Origin: a virus
DNA: 21,494 nucleotides
Virus record (IMG/VR): IMGVR_UViG_3300035698_034732
Location: 1-21,494 of that record
Direction: 5' to 3' (one strand)
The notes under the pieces were generated by a model. That model saw only the letters and a list, made by a program, of their open reading frames with translations. It made no database searches and was not told the DNA's origin. The stretch's first letter is position 1. Every line of letters starts with the position of its first letter. The translations under genes and the position numbers were made by a program. This document shows, piece by piece, positions 15,658 to 21,494 of the stretch.

Positions 15658-16608
15658 TTAAGCCTTATGGTGTACCCAACTATCCTCAAGACCTTTCTTT
15701 ATAGTACTCTGAAGTTCATATTGACAGTCCCAGAAACAATTATTGCAATACTTATCTTGATCATACTTCCAATCACTACGAAAATCATCCCAACTTCTTT
15801 CATCTGCCAAATCAAATATAGACCATTTAGGAACCTTCTCTCCTGCCATATGTAAGCAAAGTCTACAACTTAAATCTGTGTCTAATGTTAAATTATATGG
15901 GCTATCACATCTCCAGTTTAAGTTTATAGCATATTCAGGAATAGCTAATAAAAACTCTTTAGTTGAATGAATTTTTGCTCCTGACTCCTTCATCATAACA
16001 AGTTGAGCAGACAGCTTTTTAAGTTTTACAATATCCCCATCTAAAAACCCATTACAAATATCTTTTGAGGGAACTAAATCCCATTGATTCCCCTTACTCC
16101 AATGTACTGTAGTTATTTCAACCCATAATCCAATCTCAGTAAGCATTTTCACTGTTGGTAATACATAATCAATATTATTTCTATCTACTGTAATAACACA
16201 ATGAATATCTGTTCCTTTTTCTTGTAATTTACCTGCCCAAAACATACCCATAACTGCCTTCTTCCATCTGAAATAATCATTACCTGGAGCAGGATCTATT
16301 GAAATAGATAAATTTTTTAAATGTGGAGAGAGTTCTTCCATCTTTATTGCATCACAAGCACACGTTTGAAATCCATAGGGAACTTCAAGGTTATTAAAAT
16401 GCTTTATAATTTCAACATTATCTTTAAGCCACAATACATCACCACCCAGAAGGCAGCAAAATGGTTTAGTAGTGAAATTACTTATAATCTCAACTGCCTT
16501 CTTTATATATTCAGTACTTGCAACATTAGGCCTTGACTCCATCCAGTTACAATAATGGCATCCAAGTTTACATTTATTAGTAATTAACCAAGTACAAAAG
16601 TTAAACAT
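15658..16608 (-). CDS. Radical SAM protein with auxiliary cysteine cluster
   Basis: A 316-residue protein. C13-x3-C17-x2-C20 is the CxxxCxxC radical SAM [4Fe-4S] motif, followed by a partial barrel: CLLGGDVLWL near 55 supplies the GGD/E motif, and LSISIDPAPG a later strand. The C-terminus has many cysteines (CDSP, CRLCLHMAG, CNNCFWDC) resembling a SPASM or twitch domain with one or two auxiliary Fe-S clusters. It sits between the HAD gene and queC inside the preQ0 cassette, overlapping the former by one base and having GGAGGG upstream. QueE is a separate gene, so this is not a second copy of it. Its substrate is unknown; modifying the deazaguanine or a peptide or sugar are all open. Confidence 0.8.
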   Translation of the reverse strand: MFNFCTWLITNKCKLGCHYCNWMESRPNVASTEYIKKAVEIISNFTTKPFCCLLGGDVLWLKDNVEIIKHFNNLEVPYGFQTCACDAIKMEELSPHLKNLSISIDPAPGNDYFRWKKAVMGMFWAGKLQEKGTDIHCVITVDRNNIDYVLPTVKMLTEIGLWVEITTVHWSKGNQWDLVPSKDICNGFLDGDIVKLKKLSAQLVMMKESGAKIHSTKEFLLAIPEYAINLNWRCDSPYNLTLDTDLSCRLCLHMAGEKVPKWSIFDLADERSWDDFRSDWKYDQDKYCNNCFWDCQYELQSTIKKGLEDSWVHHKA

Positions 16609-16934
16609 TAAGCCCTCCTTACAAATTTCTCCAAATCCGCTTTTGACATATTCTTTTCATCAATGTAGTAATCCCCAACTGGCTTACCCATAATAAGTCT
16701 GTGATATTTTACCTTGTTCCTAACAAGCCACACCTTTGTTACATACTCATCCTCAGGGTATCTACTTGTATGTAAAATAATAGTATGTCCATTCCTATAC
16801 AACCAATTTATTTTTTTAATAATATCCATTATTGGGAAAGCAGCTACATACTTACCAGACCACCAAGGACGATCAGTTTCCACAGTAATAGTTCCATCAA
16901 TATCAAAAATAAAAGTTTTATATTTACTTTTCAT
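16608..16934 (-). CDS. Small HAD-superfamily hydrolase
   Basis: A 108-residue protein with HAD motifs: FDIDGT (D11, D13), IILHTSR as motif II, and GKPVGDYYIDEKN as motifs III and IV. Length fits a capless HAD such as T4 PseT-type phosphatase domain or small nucleotide/sugar phosphatases. It has no kinase domain. It overlaps the end of folE by 11 bases and the start of the radical SAM gene by one, so it belongs to the cassette. Possible roles are removing phosphate from a pterin intermediate or a DNA 3' end. Sequence alone does not decide. Confidence 0.75.
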   Translation of the reverse strand: MKSKYKTFIFDIDGTITVETDRPWWSGKYVAAFPIMDIIKKINWLYRNGHTIILHTSRYPEDEYVTKVWLVRNKVKYHRLIMGKPVGDYYIDEKNMSKADLEKFVRRA

Positions 16935-17496
16935 TTAAACACACTCCTAAAAATTCAGATTTTAAACTTCCTTTAAGCATATTCCCTCGCAAAGCAATAG
17001 TAACCACATTACAATTTTGTTTCTCAATACCCCTACTCATCATACACAAATGCTTAGCTTCTATAATACACCCACATCCTTGTGGAGAAAGATATTTCTG
17101 AATGGCATCTACTATATCACATGCTATTCTCTCTTGAATTTGCAAACGCCTAGTAAAGCATTCTACTAATCTAGCAAGCTTGCTCAAACCTACTACCTTC
17201 CCCTTTTTAGGTAAATACCCTATATGAATCTTACCATAAAAAGGAAGAATATGATGTTCACACATTGAATAAAACTCAATATCTCTAACTAATACTAATT
17301 CATTATATTGCTTCTCTGTGAAAATAGCTTTTAATATATCCTTTGGGTTTTGATCATACCCCTTATATAATTCCTTCCAACTTCTTACTACACGACTTGG
17401 TGTGTCAAGAAGACCTTCTCTATTTGGATCCTCCCCTATATACTGTAGCATTCTTTTAATGTCAACTTTGATAGACTCTTCTGTTAGGTTATCCAT
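16924..17496 (-). CDS. folE: GTP cyclohydrolase I (FolE)
   Basis: A 190-residue GTP cyclohydrolase I, converting GTP to 7,8-dihydroneopterin triphosphate, the first step to preQ0 (and folate). The N-terminus has GEDPNREGLLDTPSRVVRSW. Zinc ligands C79 and H82 (SMCEHH) and C151 (HLCMMSRG) and the GYLPKKGKVVGLSKL segment are all present; length fits bacterial enzymes (about 190-220). It starts one base into the queE stop (TAATG) with AGGAG upstream. The phage copy probably boosts precursor supply for DNA modification. Confidence 0.95.
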   Translation of the reverse strand: MDNLTEESIKVDIKRMLQYIGEDPNREGLLDTPSRVVRSWKELYKGYDQNPKDILKAIFTEKQYNELVLVRDIEFYSMCEHHILPFYGKIHIGYLPKKGKVVGLSKLARLVECFTRRLQIQERIACDIVDAIQKYLSPQGCGCIIEAKHLCMMSRGIEKQNCNVVTIALRGNMLKGSLKSEFLGVCLNEK

Positions 17497-18116
17497 TATT
17501 TAACTCCTATAATTTTTTGGGTTTGTAAACTTAAACGCCAATGTGGATTTTTCTTAATATAATCTACTGCACTTTTAACAAGTTCAAACTTATTTCCTTC
17601 TGGTTGAAGATAAAATCTATGACATCCATAATTCTTATACATATTATAATAACTTTCTATATCTGTAATATTATTACCCATCCAAACAACTTTTATTTCA
17701 TCTGCTCTTTCTATTTCTGATTGATGTATTGATGACTTTGGACTAACTGTTATAAAATCAACTTTACTAATCCAATCAGGTGTAACCACCCCATTAGTTT
17801 CCATACAAATAGTCATTCTAAGTTTAGTTTTTATATAATGTAAAAACTTCTCAAGGTTTTGAATAGTAGGCTCTCCCCCTGTAATAATACAAAGAACATC
17901 AGGAAAGTGAGAAGGATCTAACTTTGATTCATGTAATTTCATAAATATTCTATGTGCTAAATCTTCTTCTGTACACTTAAACTTAGTAGAGTAGTCAGTA
18001 TCACAAAAAGAACAAGCAAGATTGCATCCAGCAAACCTCACAAAAACCGCAGGTCTTCCTGTATTATAACCCTCACCTTGTATTGAATAAAAAACTTCTG
18101 AAACTTGAAGAACCAT
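17496..18116 (-). CDS. queE: QueE, 7-carboxy-7-deazaguanine synthase
   Basis: A 206-residue radical SAM enzyme. QGEG near residue 13 and C31-x3-C35-x2-C38 (CNLACSFCDTDY) are the QueE signatures, followed by ITGGEPTIQN. It rearranges 6-carboxy-tetrahydropterin into 7-carboxy-7-deazaguanine. Size is as in the usual 200-240-residue family. Start ATG at 18116 with AAAGGGG upstream; it is followed directly by folE. Confidence 0.93.
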   Translation of the reverse strand: MVLQVSEVFYSIQGEGYNTGRPAVFVRFAGCNLACSFCDTDYSTKFKCTEEDLAHRIFMKLHESKLDPSHFPDVLCIITGGEPTIQNLEKFLHYIKTKLRMTICMETNGVVTPDWISKVDFITVSPKSSIHQSEIERADEIKVVWMGNNITDIESYYNMYKNYGCHRFYLQPEGNKFELVKSAVDYIKKNPHWRLSLQTQKIIGVK

Positions 18117-18131
18117 TAATAAACCCCTTTA

Positions 18132-18737
18132 TTATTTTCTAACAACTACATCATCTGCCCCTACTTCTATAAGATTACATCCTTTTGCTACTAACTTTAA
18201 ATGGGTACGAACCTTAGAAAGTTTAACCTCTTTTCCAATTATCTTACTAACTTGAGTTGCTATTTCCTGAAGAGAAATGGTGTCTCTACTTATTGCAAGA
18301 GCTGTTGCTTCACCAGCAAAAGTACCTCTACGTAACCTTTTCAATAAATCAGCATGCTTATCTGGAATGGTTGAAGCAACCTTTTCTTCCTCAACTACCC
18401 CATTAGAAGAAGGTGGAGCAGACCCAGAAATTATAGGTGGTGGCATTTCAACCACACTTTCTTTAATTATATCCTCTTTAATAGGTTCCACAACGGGGGT
18501 AGAAACAACTCCTACAGATACTGTCTCTGACTCTTTGATCTCTTCTATTGGTTTTACAACATCCTCTTTCTTATCAATTAACTTCTTCTTTTCCTCAGTC
18601 GCCACCCTACACATTTTAGAAAAACTACATCTTTTCTTACTGCACTCATCTACTAATACATCATAGTAGTTGAAGCAGGGTGGTTTTTGAATACTAGAAA
18701 TACCAGTAAGCCCTTCCTCTTTCTTTTCATTTTCCAT
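18132..18737 (-). CDS. Cys4-motif protein with low-complexity linker and winged-helix-like C-terminus
   Basis: A 201-residue protein in three parts. The N-terminus has a Cys4 motif (C-x10-C-x4-C-x5-C, in CFNYYDVLVDEC then CSFSKMC). The middle (about 50-125) is a flexible Pro/Glu/Lys/Val-rich linker (EPIKEDIIKESVV, PPPIISGSAPPSS). The C-terminus (about 130-201) looks like a small helical or winged-helix domain, ISLQEIATQVSKIIGKE and KLSKVRTHLKLV. The Cys4 motif strongly resembles that in the tail of the gp32-like SSB. The start at 18737 has GGAGG six bases upstream; an in-frame ATG-type start further up is unsupported. DNA binding is plausible, but the function is unknown. Confidence 0.7.
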   Translation of the reverse strand: MENEKKEEGLTGISSIQKPPCFNYYDVLVDECSKKRCSFSKMCRVATEEKKKLIDKKEDVVKPIEEIKESETVSVGVVSTPVVEPIKEDIIKESVVEMPPPIISGSAPPSSNGVVEEEKVASTIPDKHADLLKRLRRGTFAGEATALAISRDTISLQEIATQVSKIIGKEVKLSKVRTHLKLVAKGCNLIEVGADDVVVRK

Positions 18738-18750
18738 TTCAAACCTCCAT

Positions 18751-19089
18751 TTATTTTTTACATGATGGACAAAAAGTAACTTTACTTTTTTCTCCCTCAT
18801 ATACAGTTACACTATAACACCTTGCAATATTATCATATAGATAACTTGCTACATTTTCTGCAGTTGGGTTCTTAATAAAATCATTAAGTATCGTATGATC
18901 AAGTCGATTGCAAATCTTTTTTATAGCTGAGAAATCAATTACCATACCCTGCTCATCTAACTCTGTGTTATCACATCTACATTCTACTAATATTCGCCAA
19001 TTATGCCCATGCATCTTTCTACAACACCCATCATAGTTAGGTAAAAAATGTGCAGCAGATATTATTACCTCTCTTTCTAATTTATACAT
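18751..19089 (-). CDS. queD: QueD, 6-carboxy-tetrahydropterin synthase
   Basis: A 112-residue protein of the 6-pyruvoyl-tetrahydropterin synthase fold. Zinc ligands are at ISAAHFLP and the HGHNW pair (H27 and H29 from this start), the catalytic cysteine lies four residues before HGH (C-x3-HGH), and LDHTILND and NPTAENVASYL complete the family pattern. It converts dihydroneopterin triphosphate to 6-carboxy-tetrahydropterin. GGAGG is nine bases from ATG at 19089; a GTG one codon earlier at a six-base spacing is equally possible. It follows the helix-turn-helix-like gene after a few bases. Confidence 0.93.
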   Translation of the reverse strand: MYKLEREVIISAAHFLPNYDGCCRKMHGHNWRILVECRCDNTELDEQGMVIDFSAIKKICNRLDHTILNDFIKNPTAENVASYLYDNIARCYSVTVYEGEKSKVTFCPSCKK

Positions 19090-19093
19090 CACC

Positions 19094-19654
19094 TTATCCT
19101 CCCTCTATTACATAATCTCTATACAAAGTTTTCAATTCAGACAAAGAACTCCTAAGTCTATACATACTCATACCAACCTTCTCAGACAAAGATTTCCACA
19201 CAATTTTACCATTATCAAAAAAATCAATGTTTTCATCTTGCAATATTGCAGAAAATACCTTCTTAGCTTGTGCCGAACAATTTTCCATAACTAACTCAAA
19301 AAGCTCCTTTATAAAAATATTATTTTGTGGGGCAGGAGTGGCAATGGCAACAGCATTGATATCTACATCATAATGCTTTCTTTTTTTAGCTCCATAAAAT
19401 TCAAATTCACCAAAAATTTTATTTTTCATATACCACTTCAAAAGAACTACTCTATCGAGGCTTTGCATTTCCTTTAAATTATCATACTGCTCAAAAATAG
19501 TAGATGTACATATACTTAATAATTCCTTCTTATTAAGGGCAAAATGAAAATCTAAACCCCTACGCCTTGATAACTTAATAGCATAAATAAGCAATTCCTC
19601 TATTTCCTCCCAAGAATATCCCAAATCCTTACACTCAAGTTCTAAAACATTCAT
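19094..19654 (-). CDS. Hypothetical protein with possible C-terminal helix-turn-helix
   Basis: A 186-residue, helical protein. The end (IVWKSLSEKVGMSMYRLRSSLSELKTLYRDYV) has the shape of a helix-turn-helix, and an SAQAKKVFSAIL helix precedes it. Unlike its neighbours it has only scattered cysteines (C9, C49, C131 or so) without knuckles. Start ATG at 19654 has CTGGAGG six bases upstream. It lies between the primase and queD. A DNA-binding, regulatory or replication role is possible; no family is recognised. Confidence 0.65.
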   Translation of the reverse strand: MNVLELECKDLGYSWEEIEELLIYAIKLSRRRGLDFHFALNKKELLSICTSTIFEQYDNLKEMQSLDRVVLLKWYMKNKIFGEFEFYGAKKRKHYDVDINAVAIATPAPQNNIFIKELFELVMENCSAQAKKVFSAILQDENIDFFDNGKIVWKSLSEKVGMSMYRLRSSLSELKTLYRDYVIEGG

Positions 19655-19655
19655 T

Positions 19656-20651
19656 CTATACCTCCAGGTATTGTTTTATGTAAGTTTCAAAATCAAGCTC
19701 CCCAACGGAGTTAATTCTTTTCTTACATTCATCTTCACCTATATTACTAGGATCCTCAGTACCAACTAACCTAATAACACTCGCTGACAGACCCCAACTA
19801 ATAAATTTCCAAGCAAACTCCAATCCTTTATTGTATGCATCACTATCAAACATAACATAAACTCTTTTAATACCCAAGTTTTTTATTTTAAAAAATTGTT
19901 TTTCTGATAAATATTTTCCAAGGAGGGCAACACCACTAGGAACTATCATTGCATCAAAAACCCCTTCTGTAACTACTACCCATTCTTTTCCTATAACATT
20001 ATCATAACCAAAAACTATTTCCTCTTTTGGTAAAAATTGATCACAGCACTTAGGTGGGTTAGTTACTTTTGCCAATACTTCAATACCTGTAAGATTAGAT
20101 GTATAATCCCGAGCTACAAAATAAACTAACTTCTGGTTTTCATATGTTGGGATTATTATTCTAAAGGCATACTTTCCATCAATACAATACTTAAGTTTAT
20201 ACATATCAATCTTTTCCTGGGTAATACCACGTCCTGATAAGTATTTATATGCCATGGATTCTTTATCAATATCTAAAACTTTAAACCCATAACCCCTACC
20301 AATTAGTTTAACAACTTTTTCTTCTACAGGAACTGGATACAATTTTTCCTCAACTACTGTCTCAAAATCAGCTAATGAAATACTTCCTAATTCATCTTTA
20401 TACTTTCCATAAACTTCCTTCCAAGAAAGACCTTCAACAAAACTTACGAATGTCCAAAAGTTTCCTTTCCATGCACAAATAGGACAAATAAATAAGCCTG
20501 TCTTTATATTAATATATAAATGATGATGGGTATCCACCTCTCCTTTAATTCTAAAATGATCAGGATTTATGCAGTTAATCCTAAACTCCTTACCATTCTT
20601 ACCCCATTGGTAATCATTAAAGTGATTTAAAAGATATTGTTTATAATTCAA
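19656..20651 (-). CDS. DNA primase (CHC2-type zinc domain plus Toprim), TTG start
   Basis: A 331-residue primase. The N-terminus carries a CHC2-type zinc domain with C27, H32, C56 and C59 (CINPDH and CPICAWKG). The Toprim core has VVVTEGVFDAM (E229) and VYVMFDSDAYNKG (D269, D271), the metal sites for RNA primer synthesis. No helicase domain follows, so any replicative helicase is a separate gene outside this window. The start is TTG at 20651, with GAGG seven bases upstream; no ATG lies in the zinc domain. It is the first replication gene read in this window. Confidence 0.9.
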   Translation of the reverse strand: MNYKQYLLNHFNDYQWGKNGKEFRINCINPDHFRIKGEVDTHHHLYINIKTGLFICPICAWKGNFWTFVSFVEGLSWKEVYGKYKDELGSISLADFETVVEEKLYPVPVEEKVVKLIGRGYGFKVLDIDKESMAYKYLSGRGITQEKIDMYKLKYCIDGKYAFRIIIPTYENQKLVYFVARDYTSNLTGIEVLAKVTNPPKCCDQFLPKEEIVFGYDNVIGKEWVVVTEGVFDAMIVPSGVALLGKYLSEKQFFKIKNLGIKRVYVMFDSDAYNKGLEFAWKFISWGLSASVIRLVGTEDPSNIGEDECKKRINSVGELDFETYIKQYLEV

Positions 20652-20655
20652 TTTA

Positions 20656-20844
20656 TTACCTCAAAATAAGTTTTGCAATAAGAAGAAGAATAGGAACAAA
20701 AATAACTGCCAATATAGGTATCCATATTGGTGATAAAACCCACCACCAAGACCATGTAATTACTTTAGTTAATTTTAATGTAATAAAAACTATTGTTAAT
20801 AATTCTAACCCACCTACTCCATTGCTTCTAATATTATCACTCAT
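20656..20844 (-). CDS. Small two-helix membrane protein
   Basis: A 62-residue protein with a short polar N-terminus (MSDNIRSNGVGG) and two hydrophobic stretches, about residues 13-28 and 36-61, joined by WSWWWVLSPIW. This tryptophan-rich motif is one I know from short phage membrane proteins of unknown function. ATG at 20844 has AAGGAG six bases upstream. It could serve in the host envelope, for example in lysis or superinfection control, but this is not shown. Confidence 0.7.
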   Translation of the reverse strand: MSDNIRSNGVGGLELLTIVFITLKLTKVITWSWWWVLSPIWIPILAVIFVPILLLIAKLILR

Positions 20845-20856
20845 CTCTTTCTCCTT

Positions 20857-21494
20857 TTATTTAAGCTTAATCTCACCTAAACACCTACATTTTTTAACTC
20901 TTATCTTACCCACTTGGCAGGTTATTACATCTTTAATATTAACTTCACAAGCAATCAAAGTATCACCTTGACTCCAATATAATGCTGTACTTAAATGTAT
21001 TCCTGCAGAACATGGCATACTAGATAAATCAGGATTAATAACTTTAGATATCTTATTATCTTGATAAATAAAATAACTATCATAACAAGAAGCATATTTT
21101 CCTTTTGAAATCTTATTCACCCTTTTATAAAAAATAGCTTTATTCTTAATAAACCCAATCCCCAACTGTGCCATAATTGAATACATTTTATTTTCTAATG
21201 ATAACGTAATAAATCCAGCCAAAACCCAAGCATCGCCAGAAACCTGAGCATCACCCGAAACCCGAGCATTACCAGAAACCTGAGCATCATCATAAACCTG
21301 AGCATCATCATAAACCTGAGCATCACCCGAAACCCGAGCATTACCAGAAACCTGAGCATCATCATAAACCTGAGCATTACCAGAAACCCGAGCATTACCA
21401 GAAACCTGAGCATCATCATAAACCTGAGCATCATCATAAACCTGAGCATCACCCGAAACCCGAGCATTACCAGAAACCTGAGCATCATCATAAA
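20857..21494 (-). CDS. Hexapeptide-repeat (left-handed beta-helix) protein, 5' end beyond window
   Basis: The frame from the stop at 20857 is open to the right edge, giving 211 visible codons plus two bases. A TTG at 21222 could be taken as a start, but the frame continues upstream as 15 copies of a six-residue unit: YDDAQV, SGNARV, SGDAQV, SGNAQV and SGDAWV. Valine every sixth position with small or polar residues between matches the hexapeptide left-handed beta-helix. After the repeats a separate domain of about 120 residues follows, with CSAGIHLSTALYW and VNIKDVITCQVGKIRVKKCRC, which resembles the C-x-x-G-x-H type tail found on other phage repeat proteins. Hexapeptide helices often act as acyltransferases or as elongated structural or binding parts; the role here is unknown. 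Confidence 0.8.
   Translation of the reverse strand, partial: YDDAQVSGNARVSGDAQVYDDAQVYDDAQVSGNARVSGNAQVYDDAQVSGNARVSGDAQVYDDAQVYDDAQVSGNARVSGDAQVSGDAWVLAGFITLSLENKMYSIMAQLGIGFIKNKAIFYKRVNKISKGKYASCYDSYFIYQDNKISKVINPDLSSMPCSAGIHLSTALYWSQGDTLIACEVNIKDVITCQVGKIRVKKCRCLGEIKLK
21223..21492 (-). repeat. 18-bp tandem repeat, 15 units, within the beta-helix gene
   Basis: Fifteen 18-base units, each encoding one hexapeptide, run to the right edge. Only five unit sequences occur (minus-strand translation YDDAQV, SGNARV, SGDAQV, SGNAQV, SGDAWV), differing by a few bases. A higher-order 126-bp period of seven units is also present: 21241-21366 and 21367-21492 differ at only two bases. The array probably continues beyond the window. 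Confidence 0.95.

Noticed and set aside
21195-21491. Met/Leu/Phe-rich minus-strand open frame across the 18-bp repeat
   Set aside because: It comes from reading the repeat in the wrong frame. The frame that continues into the C-terminal domain gives hexapeptides with Val every six residues, a known beta-helix pattern, while the Met-rich frame has no ribosome site and ends at 21195.
21223-21492. Possible CRISPR array
   Set aside because: Units are contiguous 18-mers with no unique spacers between them; this is coding tandem repeat.
21213-21494. Plus-strand frame reading PEHHHK-type repeats
   Set aside because: Its frame has a stop (TAA) at 21210-21212 and no start codon or ribosome site before the repeat, and every other gene here is on the minus strand.

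Overview
The window is a stretch of tailed-phage (Caudoviricetes) genome. Every gene I can support lies on the minus strand. Genes are packed with overlaps of 1 to 56 bases or gaps of a few bases, so transcription runs from right to left. Base composition is clearly AT-rich. Nearly every start is preceded by a strong GGAGG-type ribosome site, and TTG and GTG starts occur. This suits a low-GC, strong Shine-Dalgarno host such as a Bacillota member, but the host cannot be fixed from this window. No tRNA, rRNA, CRISPR array or insertion sequence was seen.

Layout in the direction of transcription (right to left). (1) 21494-20656: the C-terminal part of a protein with an 18-bp/6-residue left-handed beta-helix repeat that runs off the right edge, then a small membrane protein. 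(2) 20651-18132: a DNA primase with CHC2-type zinc and Toprim domains, a possible helix-turn-helix protein, QueD, and a Cys4-motif/winged-helix-like protein. (3) 18116-14103: QueE, FolE (GTP cyclohydrolase I), a small HAD hydrolase, a radical SAM protein, QueC and a DpdA-like transglycosylase. With QueD this is the full GTP-to-preQ0 route plus an enzyme expected to insert the base into DNA, so the phage very probably replaces some guanines with a 7-deazaguanine. (4) 14088-10598: a beta-clamp-like protein and a family A DNA polymerase fused to an N-terminal family-4-type uracil-DNA glycosylase with 3'-5' exonuclease. (5) 10550-6655: a small DUF6899-like protein, a UvsY-like protein, a gp32-like single-strand binding protein with a His-Cys3 zinc pattern, a small unknown, RecA, a small zinc protein and a GT-A-like glycosyltransferase. 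(6) 6662-3483: one open reading frame carrying both Mre11/SbcD nuclease and Rad50/SbcC ATPase. (7) 3486-1: a DnaJ-type zinc-finger protein, a RuvC-like resolvase, a DnaQ-like exonuclease and several small, mostly cysteine-rich proteins, one of only 33 residues; the last gene runs off the left edge.

The genes form a replication, recombination and repair module joined to a base-modification module. Only two intergenic gaps exceed about 40 bases (1693-1782 and 10551-10597). Both contain the same 32-base element in the same orientation and spacing, which I read as a candidate phage promoter. The most noteworthy points are the radical SAM and HAD genes inside the deazaguanine cassette (possible tailoring of the base), the SbcD-SbcC fusion, the UDG-polymerase fusion, the shared promoter-like element, and the beta-helix repeat with a recent 126-bp higher-order duplication.
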